Notes under the pieces: model-generated | What the model saw: only the letters and a program-made list of their open reading frames with translations | Database searches by the model: none | What the model was told of the DNA's origin: nothing | Source: Brachynemurus nebulosus | Taxonomy: Eukaryota > Arthropoda > Insecta > Neuroptera > Myrmeleontidae | Assembly: GCA_035578155.1 (NCBI GenBank) | Contig: JAPWDM010000007.1 | Coordinates: forward strand, 29,610,413-29,674,412 | DNA: 64,000 nucleotides | Direction: 5' to 3' | Made by a program: the position numbers and the translations under genes | Shown: positions 1-11,637 of the stretch, piece after piece | Layout: the number at the start of each line of letters is the position of its first letter | Numbering within the stretch: position 1 is the stretch's first letter

Positions 1-211
1 TGTGGTAAAAAAACAGAATTAACTTTATTAAGATAAGATAGATTATATGGATTTTTTACCATAACATTATTATATAATGGCCTAAGAACCTTCCTTGATG
101 TTAAAAACGCCAGTATATTATTATAAAATTTAAAAAAAAAAAAAAGAAACTAAATAAACTGTTTTTGAAATATATTTTGTCTCGCATATCTTGAGAACAA
201 ATGATGTTATC

Positions 212-305
212 ATTTGTTTGATAAGGGTGGAGCCCCCACCCTTAGGTACAGAAGGCGAAGCCCCCGGTATGGTGGGCCCATATCGGGGGCCCAGGGGAGA
301 AGTTG
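212..305. repeat. GC-rich hairpin-forming fragment in AT-rich flank
   Basis: A short GC-rich island with GGGTGG-AGCC-CCACCC as a near-perfect hairpin (about 226-242), and GGGCCC and GGGGGCCC palindromic pieces (about 272-294). It looks like a terminal fragment of a mobile element. The rest of 1-1223 is AT-rich with no supported gene. Confidence 0.35.
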
Positions 306-1227
306 CCCGAAATGGAAAAAGAATTATTTATGTACAGTAGTCTCTAGTCTTTAAGGACACCCAATGGGAAGTTGACAGTGTGGGTAGACCTGTCTCCCAA
401 ATTTTTTACTTATGTGATTGTATGTGTTTGTACATGTGAGACTGAGGGTTGATAATGGTCATGTTAAATTATATGAACAACTAAATACAACTTTCTTCAA
501 AATGAATTGAGCAAACGCGAAACTGATGACAGTATTCAACACGAGAATTTAGATCGTCACGACCTATTAGCACCAACCACTGTCGAAATCGAAAATATTA
601 ATTGAATTATTTATAAAATATTAATAATTATTTATTATTTAACGTATTTTTACATAATTATGCATTCAAATTATAATAATACTTACAAATTTGCATCAAA
701 CGGCACTCAGAAAAAAACATAAATTGAAATTTGGTTTTGAATGATTTAAACAAAATTTAGCAGCACAAGAGTTATCACCAGACATTTTAAGCCACCATAA
801 TAATTAAATACATATCAGAAATATCTTACAGATTACAAAACACACTAAAATTACAAGGAAATATCAAAAATAACTGATGACAAGCTTTAAATAAAAAAAA
901 TTTAATGACAGTTAAAATTCCACTGCCATCGTTGTTAAAAATTTTAAAAAAGTCAGTGAAACTTAGACAAAATTAAATAATTGACATAATTACATACTAC
1001 AATCACTACATAAACTATTTCTTTCTAATCTAACCACATTAGTTGTAATGTTGCAAGAAAATTATGACAATTGGTACATATACACGTACATAATCGTATC
1101 ATATATACCACACATAGTAATCTATTAAATGACTACAGTATCATCACGATTTTATCAGTAGATAAAAGCGTGGCAATTGTGATAAAATCACATCGATTGT
1201 TTACTTGTAATGGATATTGTTACATAA

Positions 1228-1482
1228 CGTCGGCCATCTCACGAATGGTCGTATCTCATTTTTCCTGATTTTTCCATTTATGACGATTTGTGAGCCATTA
1301 ATCGAAGTCCAAGTGAGAAACGGGTAAACCGTTCATCAATACAGTTTCTAAACGGCTAAAACTAGGGATACAAAGGTTCGCGAGACTTATTTAAAATGCT
1401 GAGTAAATATTGTCGGTGTCACAACTCAAAATTTGAATAGAGATACGAAAATGAGATACGACCATTCGTGAGATGGCCGACG
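1228..1482. mobile_element. Palindromic MITE with about 36-bp TIRs
   Basis: Starts CGTCGGCCATCTCACGAATG and ends with its reverse complement; the arms run about 36 bases and differ by one A in a homopolymer. The element is 255 bp, non-coding, and flanked on both sides by ATAA (1224-1227 and 1483-1486), a possible 4-bp target duplication. Superfamily is not assignable from the ends alone. Confidence 0.75.
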
Positions 1483-1779
1483 ATAACCGCAATGGTTTAT
1501 ACTTTTATGATTAACGCACGGAATTTGGCAAGAAATGATTTAAAAGATATCAAAATAAATTGAACAGGTGTTTTTATTTCATTATGGAAAAGTTATTGGC
1601 CGCATTTCCTATGGATTTTACAATAAATTTGATTCAATTTTTCCGAGAGATTTTTATCGGAACAAAAGTAATTATCAGTGTGGAAAAATTTTAAAAATCG
1701 TTTTGAATCCGATTTCTGAAACGACTTGGAGCGACTGAGACCGCTTAAAAACGCTTTAAACGTCAATAAGTTTTTTTTT

Positions 1780-1898
1780 AGCGAATTTCCAGAATGGAAT
1801 TTAGCTATTACAGCCACTGTCATGACGCCATCTGAGCCCGGAACTATGGCAGAAATTTGTTTTGAGGTCCCTAGAAACCGAAAATAATATTCACTAAA

Positions 1899-1990
<92 letters not shown>

Positions 1991-2279
1991 CCGCGCGATA
2001 ACTCTCGAACGAAGTATCCAATTTTTACGAAACTTGGTGAGAACATTGGAAGTCCCAAACCCGGATGCCAGGAACATGATTTTTGTTCTTGCAAAAAATT
2101 AGTTTTTTGCCAAAATTTCCACAAATTGCGAAATTTTTTTGCACCTTTTAAAAGAGAAGAAAAAATTACATAAAAAAGGTCTTTAAACTTTTTTTCTAGG
2201 TCAACTAGTTTCCGAGAAAAACTAATTTTTATAAACAGAAATTCGCTATGTTATGCAGAATGCTGCGACAGGGGTATTT
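1780..2279 (+). mobile_element. Family X repeat, copy 1 (with TA/GT microsatellite)
   Basis: Full-length copy of the commonest dispersed repeat. One end reads AGCGAATTTCCAGAATGG, the other GCTGCGACAGGGGTATT. Landmarks in order are GCTATTACAGCCACTGTCATG, GACCTCAAAACAAATT (complement), a TA/GT tract, CGAACGAAGTATCC, and AATTCGCTATGTTATGC. The motif TAGCGAATTTC occurs in opposite orientation near both ends. No coding capacity is seen. Confidence 0.8.
1902..1990. repeat. Microsatellite (TA)n(GT)n inside family X copy 1
   Basis: About 67 bases of TA followed by about 22 bases of GT. Apparent short proteins reading YIYIYI or THTHTH across it are simple-repeat artefacts. Confidence 0.97.
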
Positions 2280-3163
2280 ATTACTTTATTCCATTACCTT
2301 ATTTCGTTACTTTTGCTATATTTCCACAAATAACTCAAAAATAATAGGTATTAACAGGTACATTACATGCATTTTTCTCGAAACTACGTTTTCCAAAACG
2401 GTGGGCAAGATTACTCTAGCAATTTTCTTCCGACTGACTTGAAATTTTACCTACAGCTTCTTAGATAGATTAACTAAGGCGTGTATTTTCAAATTTTTTT
2501 TTAAACTGGTGTCATCTAGCGAAAAATTAATATTTTTTAATAACTGAATCCACCATGAATCTCTTCGAAAAAAAAACGTTTGCATTCGACCTACATCTGC
2601 GCCGCCATTTTGTCTTGTAAATTGGTGAAAGAAATTTTTTTTTGGGTAGCCCAAATCACGCATAATATACTCTAAAAAGTTATATATTGATTGTGTTATT
2701 CGTTACGGAGAAAAAAAAATCCCGAATAACGCCTTAAATCAACAGTGGCAATTCTCAAAATTCATATATTAATGACACCAGTCAACGTTATAATGAGACC
2801 ACTTACTGTAAATTAATTAAAGCCTATCGTCAATATTTAAGTAACGAAAAAAAAACTAATCTACGCCTGTTTAGCCCATTACCAATAATATTCATTCAAT
2901 TAGTTTTAATGTCAGTCAGTTGAGATAATCCTCGAACTTTAATGCACACACGTTATTTAAATAAGTATATTAAACTTACATTTAAATATGTACTTAAGTT
3001 AAGTACATTATAATATTTATTTTATTAAATGTCAGTTTTAAATAAAGATTAAAAAGTAAATACTTATAATCTAGATAAAAATGTTTTGTTTTGTAAGACA
3101 CTACTACCTAATAGTGATCAGACTATTGGAAAATTTGACCCGGAAATTCCAGGGATATCACTG
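2280..3163. other. AT-rich stretch, no gene recognised
   Basis: 2380-2560 carries a degenerate repeat fragment (TCTCGAAACTACG, CTTCTTAGATAGAT) that recurs near 4930-5030 and 59575. Otherwise no open frame, RNA or bounded element is supported. Confidence 0.5.
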
Positions 3164-3165
3164 TA

Positions 3166-4411
3166 CAGTGGAATCTCCCATCTAGGACATTCCCTACAAG
3201 GGAACAACAATTAAACGAATTTGTTTTTTTAACGTGATCGGTACACTAAGTTATTCAGTGATGACTTTTGAAAACTAAACAATTTTTTCTGTCCAAAATA
3301 AAATTTTTTACGCACATTTTACGTTTTAGAGCTTCCTGAACAATTTTGGCTTTGTGTTTGTCCGTTCGTCTGTGTCGCCAGTTTACACCAAGGGGCATAA
3401 CTTCTGAACTATTCGATTGTTTTTAATGAAATTTTCAGATATTGTGCTGTTTGGTTCGTAGATGGTCCCCTATGAATTTAATCGAAATCGGAGTAACGGT
3501 AGCTACGCCGCTACCATGTCTAATATATACTAAATTGCACCAAGTGGCATAACTTTTGAACTATTCAATTCTTTTTTATGAAATTGTCAGAAACTATACG
3601 GTCTGGTTCGTAGATGGTCCGCTACAAATTTCATTGCATTCGGAGTAATAGTATCCACGGCGCTACCATGAAATCCCATTAAATGTCAATATCTTATTTA
3701 CTGCTAGTCCCACTTCGTTCAATTTTTTATGAATCGTTTTGTTTATTTATTTTTATTAATTTGTACACCTATATTAAATTATACAAAAATATATTGAGCA
3801 ATAAATTATCAACGTGCTTTTACGAATACGAGGAAGCTGTGTGCCACACCCCATTGGCAGCGTATTTTTTAATATTATGTGAACCAATTCTGACGTAGAG
3901 TTTGCGAGATAATTACTTTTTTATTTTAACATGTATCTAATGGGAGAAACCCAAATCAACACCGAAAATCAACGTCTAATCGAATAAATAAATACTTTCT
4001 GCTAAAGATTAAATGATAAGAAGCTTACTTTGAAGAACTTTAATTCTAGTTTCTTAATAATTTTAAAAATTGAAAAATGTACCGAAAATGTCAGCCATAC
4101 TGAATATTAGCTGAGCGTCCATTTTTTTTTAGCTGGAATTGTTTTACAATTTAAATTATAAACAAAAAGTAAAGAAAAAATATTTTGAAAATAAAAACTT
4201 CACAATTAACCAAATTTCAATTTACGACAATAGTTGACAGACGTTTAGTAACAGAAAAATGTGGAAATTCGAACTGTCCTTTTATCCAAACAAATTTTAC
4301 AATATTTTCTCAACAGATTTGTATGTGTTTTTTGATCGACTTTTGTAAATTATTTTGTAAAAATGATATGTATCTGTCACCCGTAGTGTTCGCTTAAGGG
4401 AGATTCCACTG
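3166..4411. mobile_element. Tigger/pogo-like shell with TA duplication
   Basis: TIRs CAGTGGAATCTCCC at both ends in inverted orientation, flanked by TA at 3164-3165 and 4412-4413. CAGT-led TIRs with TA duplication are typical of the pogo/Tigger branch of Tc1/mariner. The 1.25-kb interior has no readable transposase and has been invaded by a family Y repeat (about 3300-3700). Confidence 0.65.
3310..3710 (+). repeat. Family Y dispersed repeat, copy 1, two tandem units
   Basis: Contains two units of about 147 bp, each starting GCACCAAG(G/T)GGCATAACTT and ending GCTACGCCGCTACCATG-like sequence. The same two-unit structure recurs at about 16083-16480, including the shared tail TCTTATTTACTGCTAGTC. 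No coding frame is conserved. Confidence 0.7.
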
Positions 4412-4989
4412 TAAATCAACACCCATCAGTTTGAGGGATCAACATCATTTCAAATGACATGAAATCATCGAGGTTCAAGTGTACATTACAAATACCGTTT
4501 CACCTCCATATGAAACGAATATTGACACTTTTTCAAATTTGTTATGGCATCTCTCGCTAAACAAATAAAAAAAACCGAATGAATGTTAATTTTTACGTAT
4601 AAAAACAAAAACACACTTATATGACATACAGCCATTAGCCATTACACACGTACAGTTACAGACAAAACAATTGATACGCACACAAAAAAATTAACTTCAA
4701 TTTTTGTGGACGCAACTGTACCTACGGTTTTTCTATGAAAATTTTGATAAAATTAATTTACGTTTGTAAATTTACTTGTAGCAAATGCGAATGCTTTTAG
4801 TGCTTGAACTTGCGTGGCCTTTTTCCTATCACATCTAAAAAATGTCCCTTAAATTCTTTAGAATCGTGACCAAATGAACTTGTTATAGATTCAAGTTAAC
4901 CTTATAAAAAATTGTTATTCAAAACTTTAAACGCGTTGTTCTCGAAACAATAACTCGAACAATTTTCGATCAATTGACTTCAAATAGCT

Positions 4990-5861
4990 TCTTTGATAGA
5001 TTTCTAAGAGAAATATCGAGAATTTTTTCGATTGATTATGGCTTTCTTGACGATATTTTTAAAACAAATCTTATGTACTTTAAAGAATTCTCTTTGTTTT
5101 GTTGTCAGATACATTTTTAAGATGTCAACTTACAGTCGCCATTTTGTGATAACATCACTGTCAACATTTACTATCTCATTTTACAGGATTACTATTCGCC
5201 AGTTTTTCAAAGAAATAAAATGTGTGTCTAACTTAGACATGTAATTTTTGTCATAATTGTCATATTATATTAATTTTGATATGTATGTGTTCAGAATTTT
5301 ATCGCGCATCATTTAATGATGTTTGAAGTTATATTCGATGTATATATAAAAAAAATACATGCTATATACATATATCCGTTTAGACCCGGACACATCAGTT
5401 TATTACACTATGGCCGCGATTCGCACTGGCTGTAACTTCTACTCTCCATACGTTAATATTCCCAACAGAATTACGCGGTTTATGCCTCCTTCTGGTGTCA
5501 TATCGCATGTTTACTTCATAGAGAGGCATACTATGTATTGACCCCTCTCCCTGCCCACAAAATATTTTGAAGTCTTTGACAGGTTCAAAGACATCAGACG
5601 ATATAAAACACTGTCCTAACCCCGACCGGAGAGGTTAGTTTGCATGTTATTACATTATTTAAGTAAGTGTCCGGGTCAAGACCGTATTTGGGGTGTAGAC
5701 CCGGACACTTACTAATTATCTTATAATGAAACAAATGGGTCACGGATATAACGAATAATATACGCTCTTTCTAATGGTAATACTTTTATTGGTGATATCT
5801 ATGAAGGAAACATGTATAAACATAAAATTATACCAAAAAATGTAAAAAGACGGTTTTACGG
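4990..5861. mobile_element. CCGTAAAACCGTC-TIR element, copy 2
   Basis: The right end GACGGTTTTACGG (5849-5861) followed by TA matches the inverted left end of the copy at 26695. Interior 5150-5735 is the same sequence as 26868-27450, including repeated AGACCCGGACACTT motifs and an open frame (5359-5541) also open in the other copy. The left boundary here is degraded; 4990 is approximate. Confidence 0.6.
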
Positions 5862-5870
5862 TACATAATC

Positions 5871-5930
5871 TTGGTCTTGGTCTTGCAAAAAATGCAAAGC
5901 CAAGACCAAGACTAATTTTGCTGATCACTA
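5871..5930. mobile_element. Truncated CAAGAC-type hAT-like end
   Basis: Made of CTTGGTCTTGGTCTTGC and its complement, ending ATTTTGCTGATCACTA, which matches the end of the complete element at 17809-18221. The partner terminus is missing; it abuts the previous element. Confidence 0.5.
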
Positions 5931-6485
5931 ATCTCAGAGCAACTACGTTAAAGAAGAATATAAGTTTCGATCACAGTGTAACGATTATTTTTCCCCTTAC
6001 TGTACCATACACTCTGATACATTAGACATACATGACTTTTTCTGAATAAAAACAAAGAATTCAAACAACTTTACTATACAGCATAATATACGACGGTTTA
6101 TTATTACGATAATAATACAATTCGAGCCTTATAAATGAAAGTACTCAACAATTTCAATACGAACAAAAAAAATGCATTATAAAAAAAAAAAAGAAATGAC
6201 TGTAATTACAGTGTTTGTGTGGGTTTTGATGAATACGAATGATTCATCAATCGACTAAAACAGTATTTTTTCAATAAAATTCAGTTCAGATTAGATAATA
6301 TTATTTATTCAATTTTATGGACACTACAGTAATAATATCGAACGCAATATGTTGTATATTATGTTTATCTCAAATTGACTATTACACGATATCGGTATAA
6401 AATGAAATATTTAATATTCCCGAGGAAATTTTCATGAAAATGTACACGTATTCGACGGGGGACCATAATCTTATCAAATTTTTAT
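5931..6485. other. AT-rich stretch, nothing recognised
   Basis: Only short homopolymer runs and no open frame, hairpin or repeat family that I can support. Confidence 0.5.
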
Positions 6486-6573
6486 TATACAGCCATTCTG
6501 TTGTTGCGGACATGACCATTTTCACGCACTGTACACACCTTCTTATAGGGGAAAAAAAATAGAAGTTACTTTT

Positions 6574-6994
6574 AGCGAATTTCCAGAATGGAATTCAGCT
6601 ATTACAGCCACTGTCATGACACGACTTGAGCCCGGGACTATGGCACAAATTTGTTTTGAGGTTCCTAGAACTCTCGAACGAAACGTCTTACATTTATGAA
6701 ATTTGGTGAAAAGATTGGTAGTCACAAACCGTTCGACGAGTTCGTTAACCAGATACGTCCGATGTCCGGAACATAATTTTTTTGGCCATTTTCGTGAAAA
6801 AAATTAGTTTTTTGCCAAAATTTCCCCTTGTTTAAAAATTTTTGTGAAATTTTTTTACACCATTGGAAAGAGGAGAAAAAATCACATAAAAAAGGTCTTT
6901 AAACTATTATTCTATGTTAACTAGTTTCGAAGAAAAACTAACTTTTATAAACGGAAATTCGCTATGTTATGCAGGATGCTGCGACAGGGGTATT
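6574..6994 (+). mobile_element. Family X repeat, copy 2 (no microsatellite)
   Basis: Same ends as copy 1, AGCGAATTTCCAGAATGG and GCGACAGGGGTATT, but the TTTTAGTGAAT...(TA)n...CGCGCGATA middle is absent: CTAGAA passes straight into CTCTCGAACGAA. Confidence 0.75.
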
Positions 6995-6997
6995 TTC

Positions 6998-7250
6998 TTA
7001 TAAATTTTCAATACTAAGCAAATAGACAAATGTGTACACAATATTTGTACTGAATATAAAATACATAACATTATTAGTTTTAATACTAGAGTTAATAAAG
7101 TTTTTGTTACGGACGTGAAAAAAAGTGTCCTTTGTGTCGCGTCTGTAACACAACTCTAGCATTAAAACTAATAATGTTACGTATTTTATATTCAGTACAA
7201 ATATTGTGTACACATTTGTCTATCTGCTGAGTACTGAAAATTTATAAGAA
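6998..7250. repeat. Near-perfect 110-120-bp-arm palindrome
   Basis: The left arm from CTTATAAATTTTCAATACT through AATACTAGAGTT is repeated inverted from AACTCTAGCATTAAAAC to ACTGAAAATTTATAAG, with a centre of about 40 bases near 7120 that is itself partly palindromic. A transcript would fold into one long hairpin. Confidence 0.85.
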
Positions 7251-7633
7251 ACGAGTAGCTTCTATTTTTTCCCCTATGAAAAGGCGTGTAAAGTGCGTGA
7301 AAGAATGGCTCTATATGTATCAGTTTGAATATTTTTTGGGTAATTAATTTTACCTGTCAGTAGATAACAAGTCGGGAGCGAACTAACCTACGACCGTTTT
7401 TTTAAGATAAGATTTAAATCTGACCGCGGGAGCGAACTAGTATGCACCATTTTGACTGTAAGGTGTATGTTTCAAAAGAATAGATATATACGTAATTATC
7501 GTATTTGTGTATAAAATGTACAAAGTTCTGCGTAAATATGGACGAGAAATATAAAAATTCTGAAAGTTAACACCGTTCAAAATATTATGTTCTCAAAAAG
7601 AAATTTTAATATTTTTAATACAGAATAGAGTAG

Positions 7634-7787
7634 AATAGTGATTCTCAATGTGGGAGTGGCAACTCCCCAGGGGGTCGTAGAAACAACTGACTACAGATTA
7701 TATACCCATTTTCTACACATTTCTAAATGCTGATGAAAATTTTTAAATGCTGATGGGGATTGCGGACCAAAAAGTTTGAGAATCATT
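7634..7787. mobile_element. Charlie-like hAT MITE, about 154 bp
   Basis: Left TAGTGATTCTCAATGTGGG and right CAATGATTCTCAAAC (inverted), with GGGGGTCG near the left end, as in hAT-Charlie type ends. Flanks do not give a convincing 8-bp duplication, so this is an old or damaged copy. Confidence 0.5.
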
Positions 7788-7885
7788 GGAAGAATTGGAA
7801 GAATGTAGTCGGTACCATAGGTAATTAGTTTGGTTCAGTGTTTAGCTTCCATCTTCAAGCAACGTTTTTCGCACAACCACTTTTT

Positions 7886-8134
7886 AGCGAATTTTCGAAT
7901 CGAAAATTCAGCTATTACGGCCACTATTGCAAGTCCAAAAATCGTGGATAAGTTCGTTTAAACAGACACGTCCGATGCCACGAATTTCAAAAAAATTAAT
8001 TTTTACCAAAATTTTCCAAAAATCCTAAGATTTTTGAAATTTTTTTAAACTACAGCAAAGAAACCGTTTAAAACCATTTAAAACCTGCGTGAGCGGGTTT
8101 TCGAGAAAAAATAATTTCCCAAGACCGGGGTATT
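7886..8134 (+). mobile_element. Diverged, shortened family X copy
   Basis: Recognisable by AGCGAATTTTCGAATCG, GCTATTACGGCCACT, ACACGTCCGATGCCA and the terminal ACCGGGGTATT, but heavily mutated and lacking the middle. Confidence 0.55.
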
Positions 8135-8732
8135 TTGACCTTTTTTTCGAATACTATTCAAATAAAATCATTTCTTTATGATCCAAACGTTCGAAAATTG
8201 AAAATAATTTTTTTTACGATTAAAAATACTTTAGACTAAAATTCCGAATTTCATTCCAACTATTTCACAATCTTTCTAGTCACAGTTTTCCGTAAAAAAC
8301 TGATCCATTTTCATTTTCGTTTCACACGCATCTCGGGGAAACTCGTACCATTTTACCGTTTTTTATTTTCAAATGAAATTCATCCTACCTAATTTGCACA
8401 TATGTTTTCACTTGAAAAATGTACACATTTGCTTTGCATTAAATTAAAAAAAAAATGCATATCTATCTTATCTTTAAATTACTTCACTTATCATAAAAAT
8501 ACAACATAATAAATTCATACCGTGACTCACAAAACTATTCGTTGTTTATTCAGTGTTTGACAACACAATCTTTTTTTTTTTTTGTTCTTTTGCAAAACTC
8601 CAAATCAAGCTTCCTTTGATAAAAATACTTTTTAATGGTTTTTAAGCAATTAATCAGTACATTGCATAAGAATATGTATAAGTTATTGTATCATTTACTT
8701 TTTTTACAAATGTATTATTCACAATTTTCATA

Positions 8733-9650
8733 ATAGGATGAATGCGGGAGAGATGCCGCACATTTTGAAAACACTTGATAATTCTTAAAGTATGCATTTA
8801 ATTGATTTGAAATTTGGTACACAATAAATGTAAACATTGATCTTTAAAATTATTTATAAATAATTTTAAATTTTCAGTCATAAAGGATTCATAATTAACA
8901 TTTTTGTAGAGCCTGCAAAGCGGCATCTCTCCCACACCTATCGGAGAGATGCCGCATCAAAGAAGGTGAGACACCGCATAGTTCATATTAAAAATTTTGC
9001 ATTTTACACACATCTCCATACATGAGGCATGTCATATGTAACCATTTTTGGCACTTTATATATCTTAACCAGTCAGCTTTTTTTGTTTCTGAGTACTTTT
9101 CAAAACATTCAATACACAGGTAATCATCATTATTTTCGTTATCTTCACTAATATGAGAGCTCTTCCTGATCCAATTAATGGATCTTTTATATTTACGTGG
9201 CCTAATTTACAGTCCCAAAAAACAGAAAATTGCATAATTAAGGTGTAAGTCTATGTTTTTAACATGTAATATGATGCGGCATCTCTCCTTTTTGTTGGGA
9301 TAGATGCCGTATGTTGCTATAGCAAGCATAGTGCGGAATTCTAACCTAAAATTTTATACAGTACTTTTGAAATATATCTAAATTAATAACAAAACTCATT
9401 AAAACAATGAAATATACATTCTTAAATTCGAATGAATTAAATGCTTGATAAAATATTATGTTAAAAAACTTACTTTTCAATAATAAAAAGTTGGATAATT
9501 ACTAAAACTAATGCACTGATTAAAAATGTAACCATATACAGCTTAAATAAATAACTTATTTTAAACATATGTATAATCCATTAATAGCGCTATCTATCAA
9601 TCAACGGACGAACTATGGCTACTGCGGCATCTCTCCCGCGCTTACCCTAT
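8733..9650. mobile_element. Pogo-like DNA transposon, internally deleted
   Basis: TIRs begin ATAGG(A/G)T(G/A)A and continue GCGGGAGAGATGCCGCA, matching about 24 of 28 positions, with TA at 8731-8732 and 9651-9652. The motif GAGAGATGCCGCA is repeated in both orientations inside (about 8925-8955, 9272-9315). It carries a transposase tail on the minus strand. Confidence 0.8.
8988..9206 (-). pseudogene. Pogo-like transposase C-terminal fragment
   Basis: About 72 codons without a start codon, ending in TAA. The frame reads a basic stretch (IRPRKYKRS), an acidic stretch (SEDNENNDD), then CIECFEKYS, W, CQKW-HMTC, that is C-x2-C...C-x2-W-x-H-x2-C. This Cys/His tail is a known C-terminal extension of pogo/Tigger-type transposases in animals. 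The DDE catalytic core is missing, so it is not active. Upstream the frame is closed by a TAA. It lies inside an element with matching TIRs and TA duplication, which supports the assignment. Confidence 0.65.
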
Positions 9651-9652
9651 TA

Positions 9653-10754
9653 TAAAAATAAAATAAAATATTCCCATGTGTAAATTAATACTTTATCTTG
9701 TTTAGAAAAGCAACTTCTAAGGAAATTGTGAGATTTTGAGCGTTCTGAATTTCGTATTTTCGATGAAACTTTTTTTATGCGGTCCCGATCCACCGCATAA
9801 AAGAAAGTTTTTTTTGTGCGATTTCACAAAAGGTTCAGCTGTAAATAGAAAAGTAGTAATTTTCTTTCGACGGTGTGTGTTCCCCCCCCCCCCCATTAAA
9901 CCCCAATAACTCACAATAAATGCCATAAAGAGTGTATGAATAATTTTGTACACATCTGTCATCTATACCAGCATGCAATAAAAAATGCATAACATTAAAA
10001 AAAATTTATGTATATTACTTGAATAATAGAAAATATTTCTAAATATGTAATAAATGCTTTTAAGTACATATTCATTTTTCAATTACTAAACATGCACATA
10101 TACATATGTAGGTACATAGAAAAACATAAAAAAATCCAGTTATGACAGTCGGTGACTTAAAACAAATAACACCAATACCAACTGAAATGATATGTGTGTC
10201 GATTAACCTATTTCTTCGGGCCGAATAAATATAAAGTAAAAAAAAAATATTTTACAACTTTATAATTACAGGTTAGAATGGTTACCAATACATAATACAT
10301 ATGCCCACTAACACAATGTCAAGGACATTAATATATTTTGTAGGTTTCTTATTTAATAATTAATTAAAACTAATTAGATTTGGTCAAATTTTGAAACAAT
10401 GCAATGATTATTTATTATTATATGGTGTGCGTGCGTAAAAACGTTCTCAATTTTAATTCGTTTTATACGCTTTTATCGCATCGGCGCAATTGATATATTA
10501 TGTACAATGGGGAACCACTTAAGGGGATACTCTCAAGAAAATGGTTTAAAAAAGGTATATAAAGATGGTCAGCGCATTAGATTTCGATATTTTATTTTTT
10601 TGATATATTAAAATTTGAATCAAAAAAATGATTTTTTAACGCGCAACTAGTGAGGGGAATCGCAAAAATCCAACAAAAATCACTTCCTCTTAATAATTAA
10701 ATGATGAAACTGAAATCTTTAGGAATTATTTAAAATTAATGAGTTCTGAAGCCA
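9653..10754. other. AT-rich stretch with a short repeat and a 13-base C run
   Basis: 9700-9800 carries a short dispersed repeat (GAAATTGTGAGATTTTGAGCG) that recurs inverted near 18360-18440. A run of exactly 13 C lies at 9882-9894. At about 10516 TTAAGGGGATACTCTC resembles the terminus of the element at 38005. No gene is supported. Confidence 0.45.
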
Positions 10755-11010
10755 GTCGCATTATCCTACACAACATTCCCGAAACTCCCGGTTACAAAAA
10801 TTACTGTTTCTCGAAAAACCACTTTATATAGGATAATGATTTAAAAACGTATCTGATGTAACTTTTTTCGCTCTTTGTCACGGTGTAAAAAAAATCGAAA
10901 ATTTTATAATTTTACGAAATTTTTGCAACAAAAAACTAATTTTTTTAACGTGTAACTAATATCGTCACCAAGGGTTTGGGGTTTCCAACGTTTTCATCAA
11001 AATTTCGTAA
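10755..11010 (-). mobile_element. Diverged family X fragment
   Basis: In minus orientation, recognisable from ATTATCCTACACAACATT, TCTCGAAAAACCAC, CGGTGTAAAAAAAATCG and CAAGGGTTTGGGG, in the same order as the full copies. Confidence 0.5.
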
Positions 11011-11184
11011 ATGATTATGATTCGTATACGATTAAGTAACCATTTCTGACCGTGTAGCGAAATTGAAATTTGTCACCAAAGAGATTGCGAAAAAAAATTA
11101 ACAGTAATTAACACGCTAAGTAATTAAATTAACAAGCTAACCACCTTAAAGTAAAACATTAAAATTCTCCTCTGAAACAGGATT

Positions 11185-11352
11185 AACTATTTAAAAATTC
11201 AAATTAAAAATCACAAAGTGACTGAAAAAAAAAAATCGGGATCGGCCGGGAATCGAACCCCAGATCTCCCGGTAACTAGCCAGGCGTATTAACCATTACA
11301 CCAACGACCCATGTACTTCGACAGGCGCCCGATACAGAAACCATTCAGTCAC
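11185..11352 (-). repeat. tRNA-derived SINE-like unit A
   Basis: Minus strand holds a 72-nt tRNA-like segment (11239-11310) with an A box TGGTGTAATGGTTA and B box GGTTCGATTCC. The anticodon stem CCTGG/CCGGG closes loop CTAGTTA (anticodon position AGT). The acceptor stem has a T-C mismatch, the T stem is imperfect and no typical tRNA terminator context stands out, so it is called a tRNA-derived repeat rather than a working tRNA. An upstream flank TGTATCGGGCGCCTGTCGAAG is shared with unit C. Confidence 0.6.
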
Positions 11353-11363
11353 CGATGTGTATT

Positions 11364-11599
11364 ATCTGGGGTTCGATTCCCGGCCGATCCCGATAATTTT
11401 TTCAATCACTTTATGATTTTGAATTTACATGTGGTTTTTGGTCATACTGTACCAAAAAAATCGAGTGCTTAAAAGTTTCAGTTTAGCTGAACGAGAAGTG
11501 AACATATAAATACTGCGTGTGTTTAAATACAAACAAAACTTGGTCATACGTAATAATGTCTCACAAGCACTCGACAATATTTGAAATTGAAAAATTGTA
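11364..11599 (+). repeat. tRNA-derived SINE-like unit B (5' truncated)
   Basis: Starts within the T arm (CTGGGGTTCGATTCCCGG) and continues with a body CAATCACTTTATGATTTTG...AAAGTTTCAGTTTAGC...CACAAGCACTCGA, almost identical to unit C. The A-box half is missing. It faces unit A head to head. Confidence 0.65.
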
Positions 11600-11637
11600 A
11601 CTGTTTCTCGCATTAGAGAGAGTACCAATACACATAG

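Larger units (their letters stand above)
6490..7311. mobile_element. TIR element with nested family X copy and a long palindrome
   Basis: Ends share CAGCCATTCT and GAGCCATTCT in inverted orientation. Further inside both ends carry TTCACGCACT-TACAC-CCTT and ATAGGGGAAAAAA-TAGAAG. TATA flanks both sides (6486-6489 and 7312-7315). Family X copy 2 (6574-6994) and a large palindrome (6998-7250) fill the interior. Confidence 0.6.

Noticed and set aside
1593..2124. Open frames rich in YIYIYI or THTHTH
   Set aside because: They translate a TA/GT microsatellite in family X.
11239..11310. Functional tRNA gene
   Set aside because: A box, B box and anticodon stem exist, but stem mismatches, repetition and varying anticodons fit a tRNA-derived repeat better.
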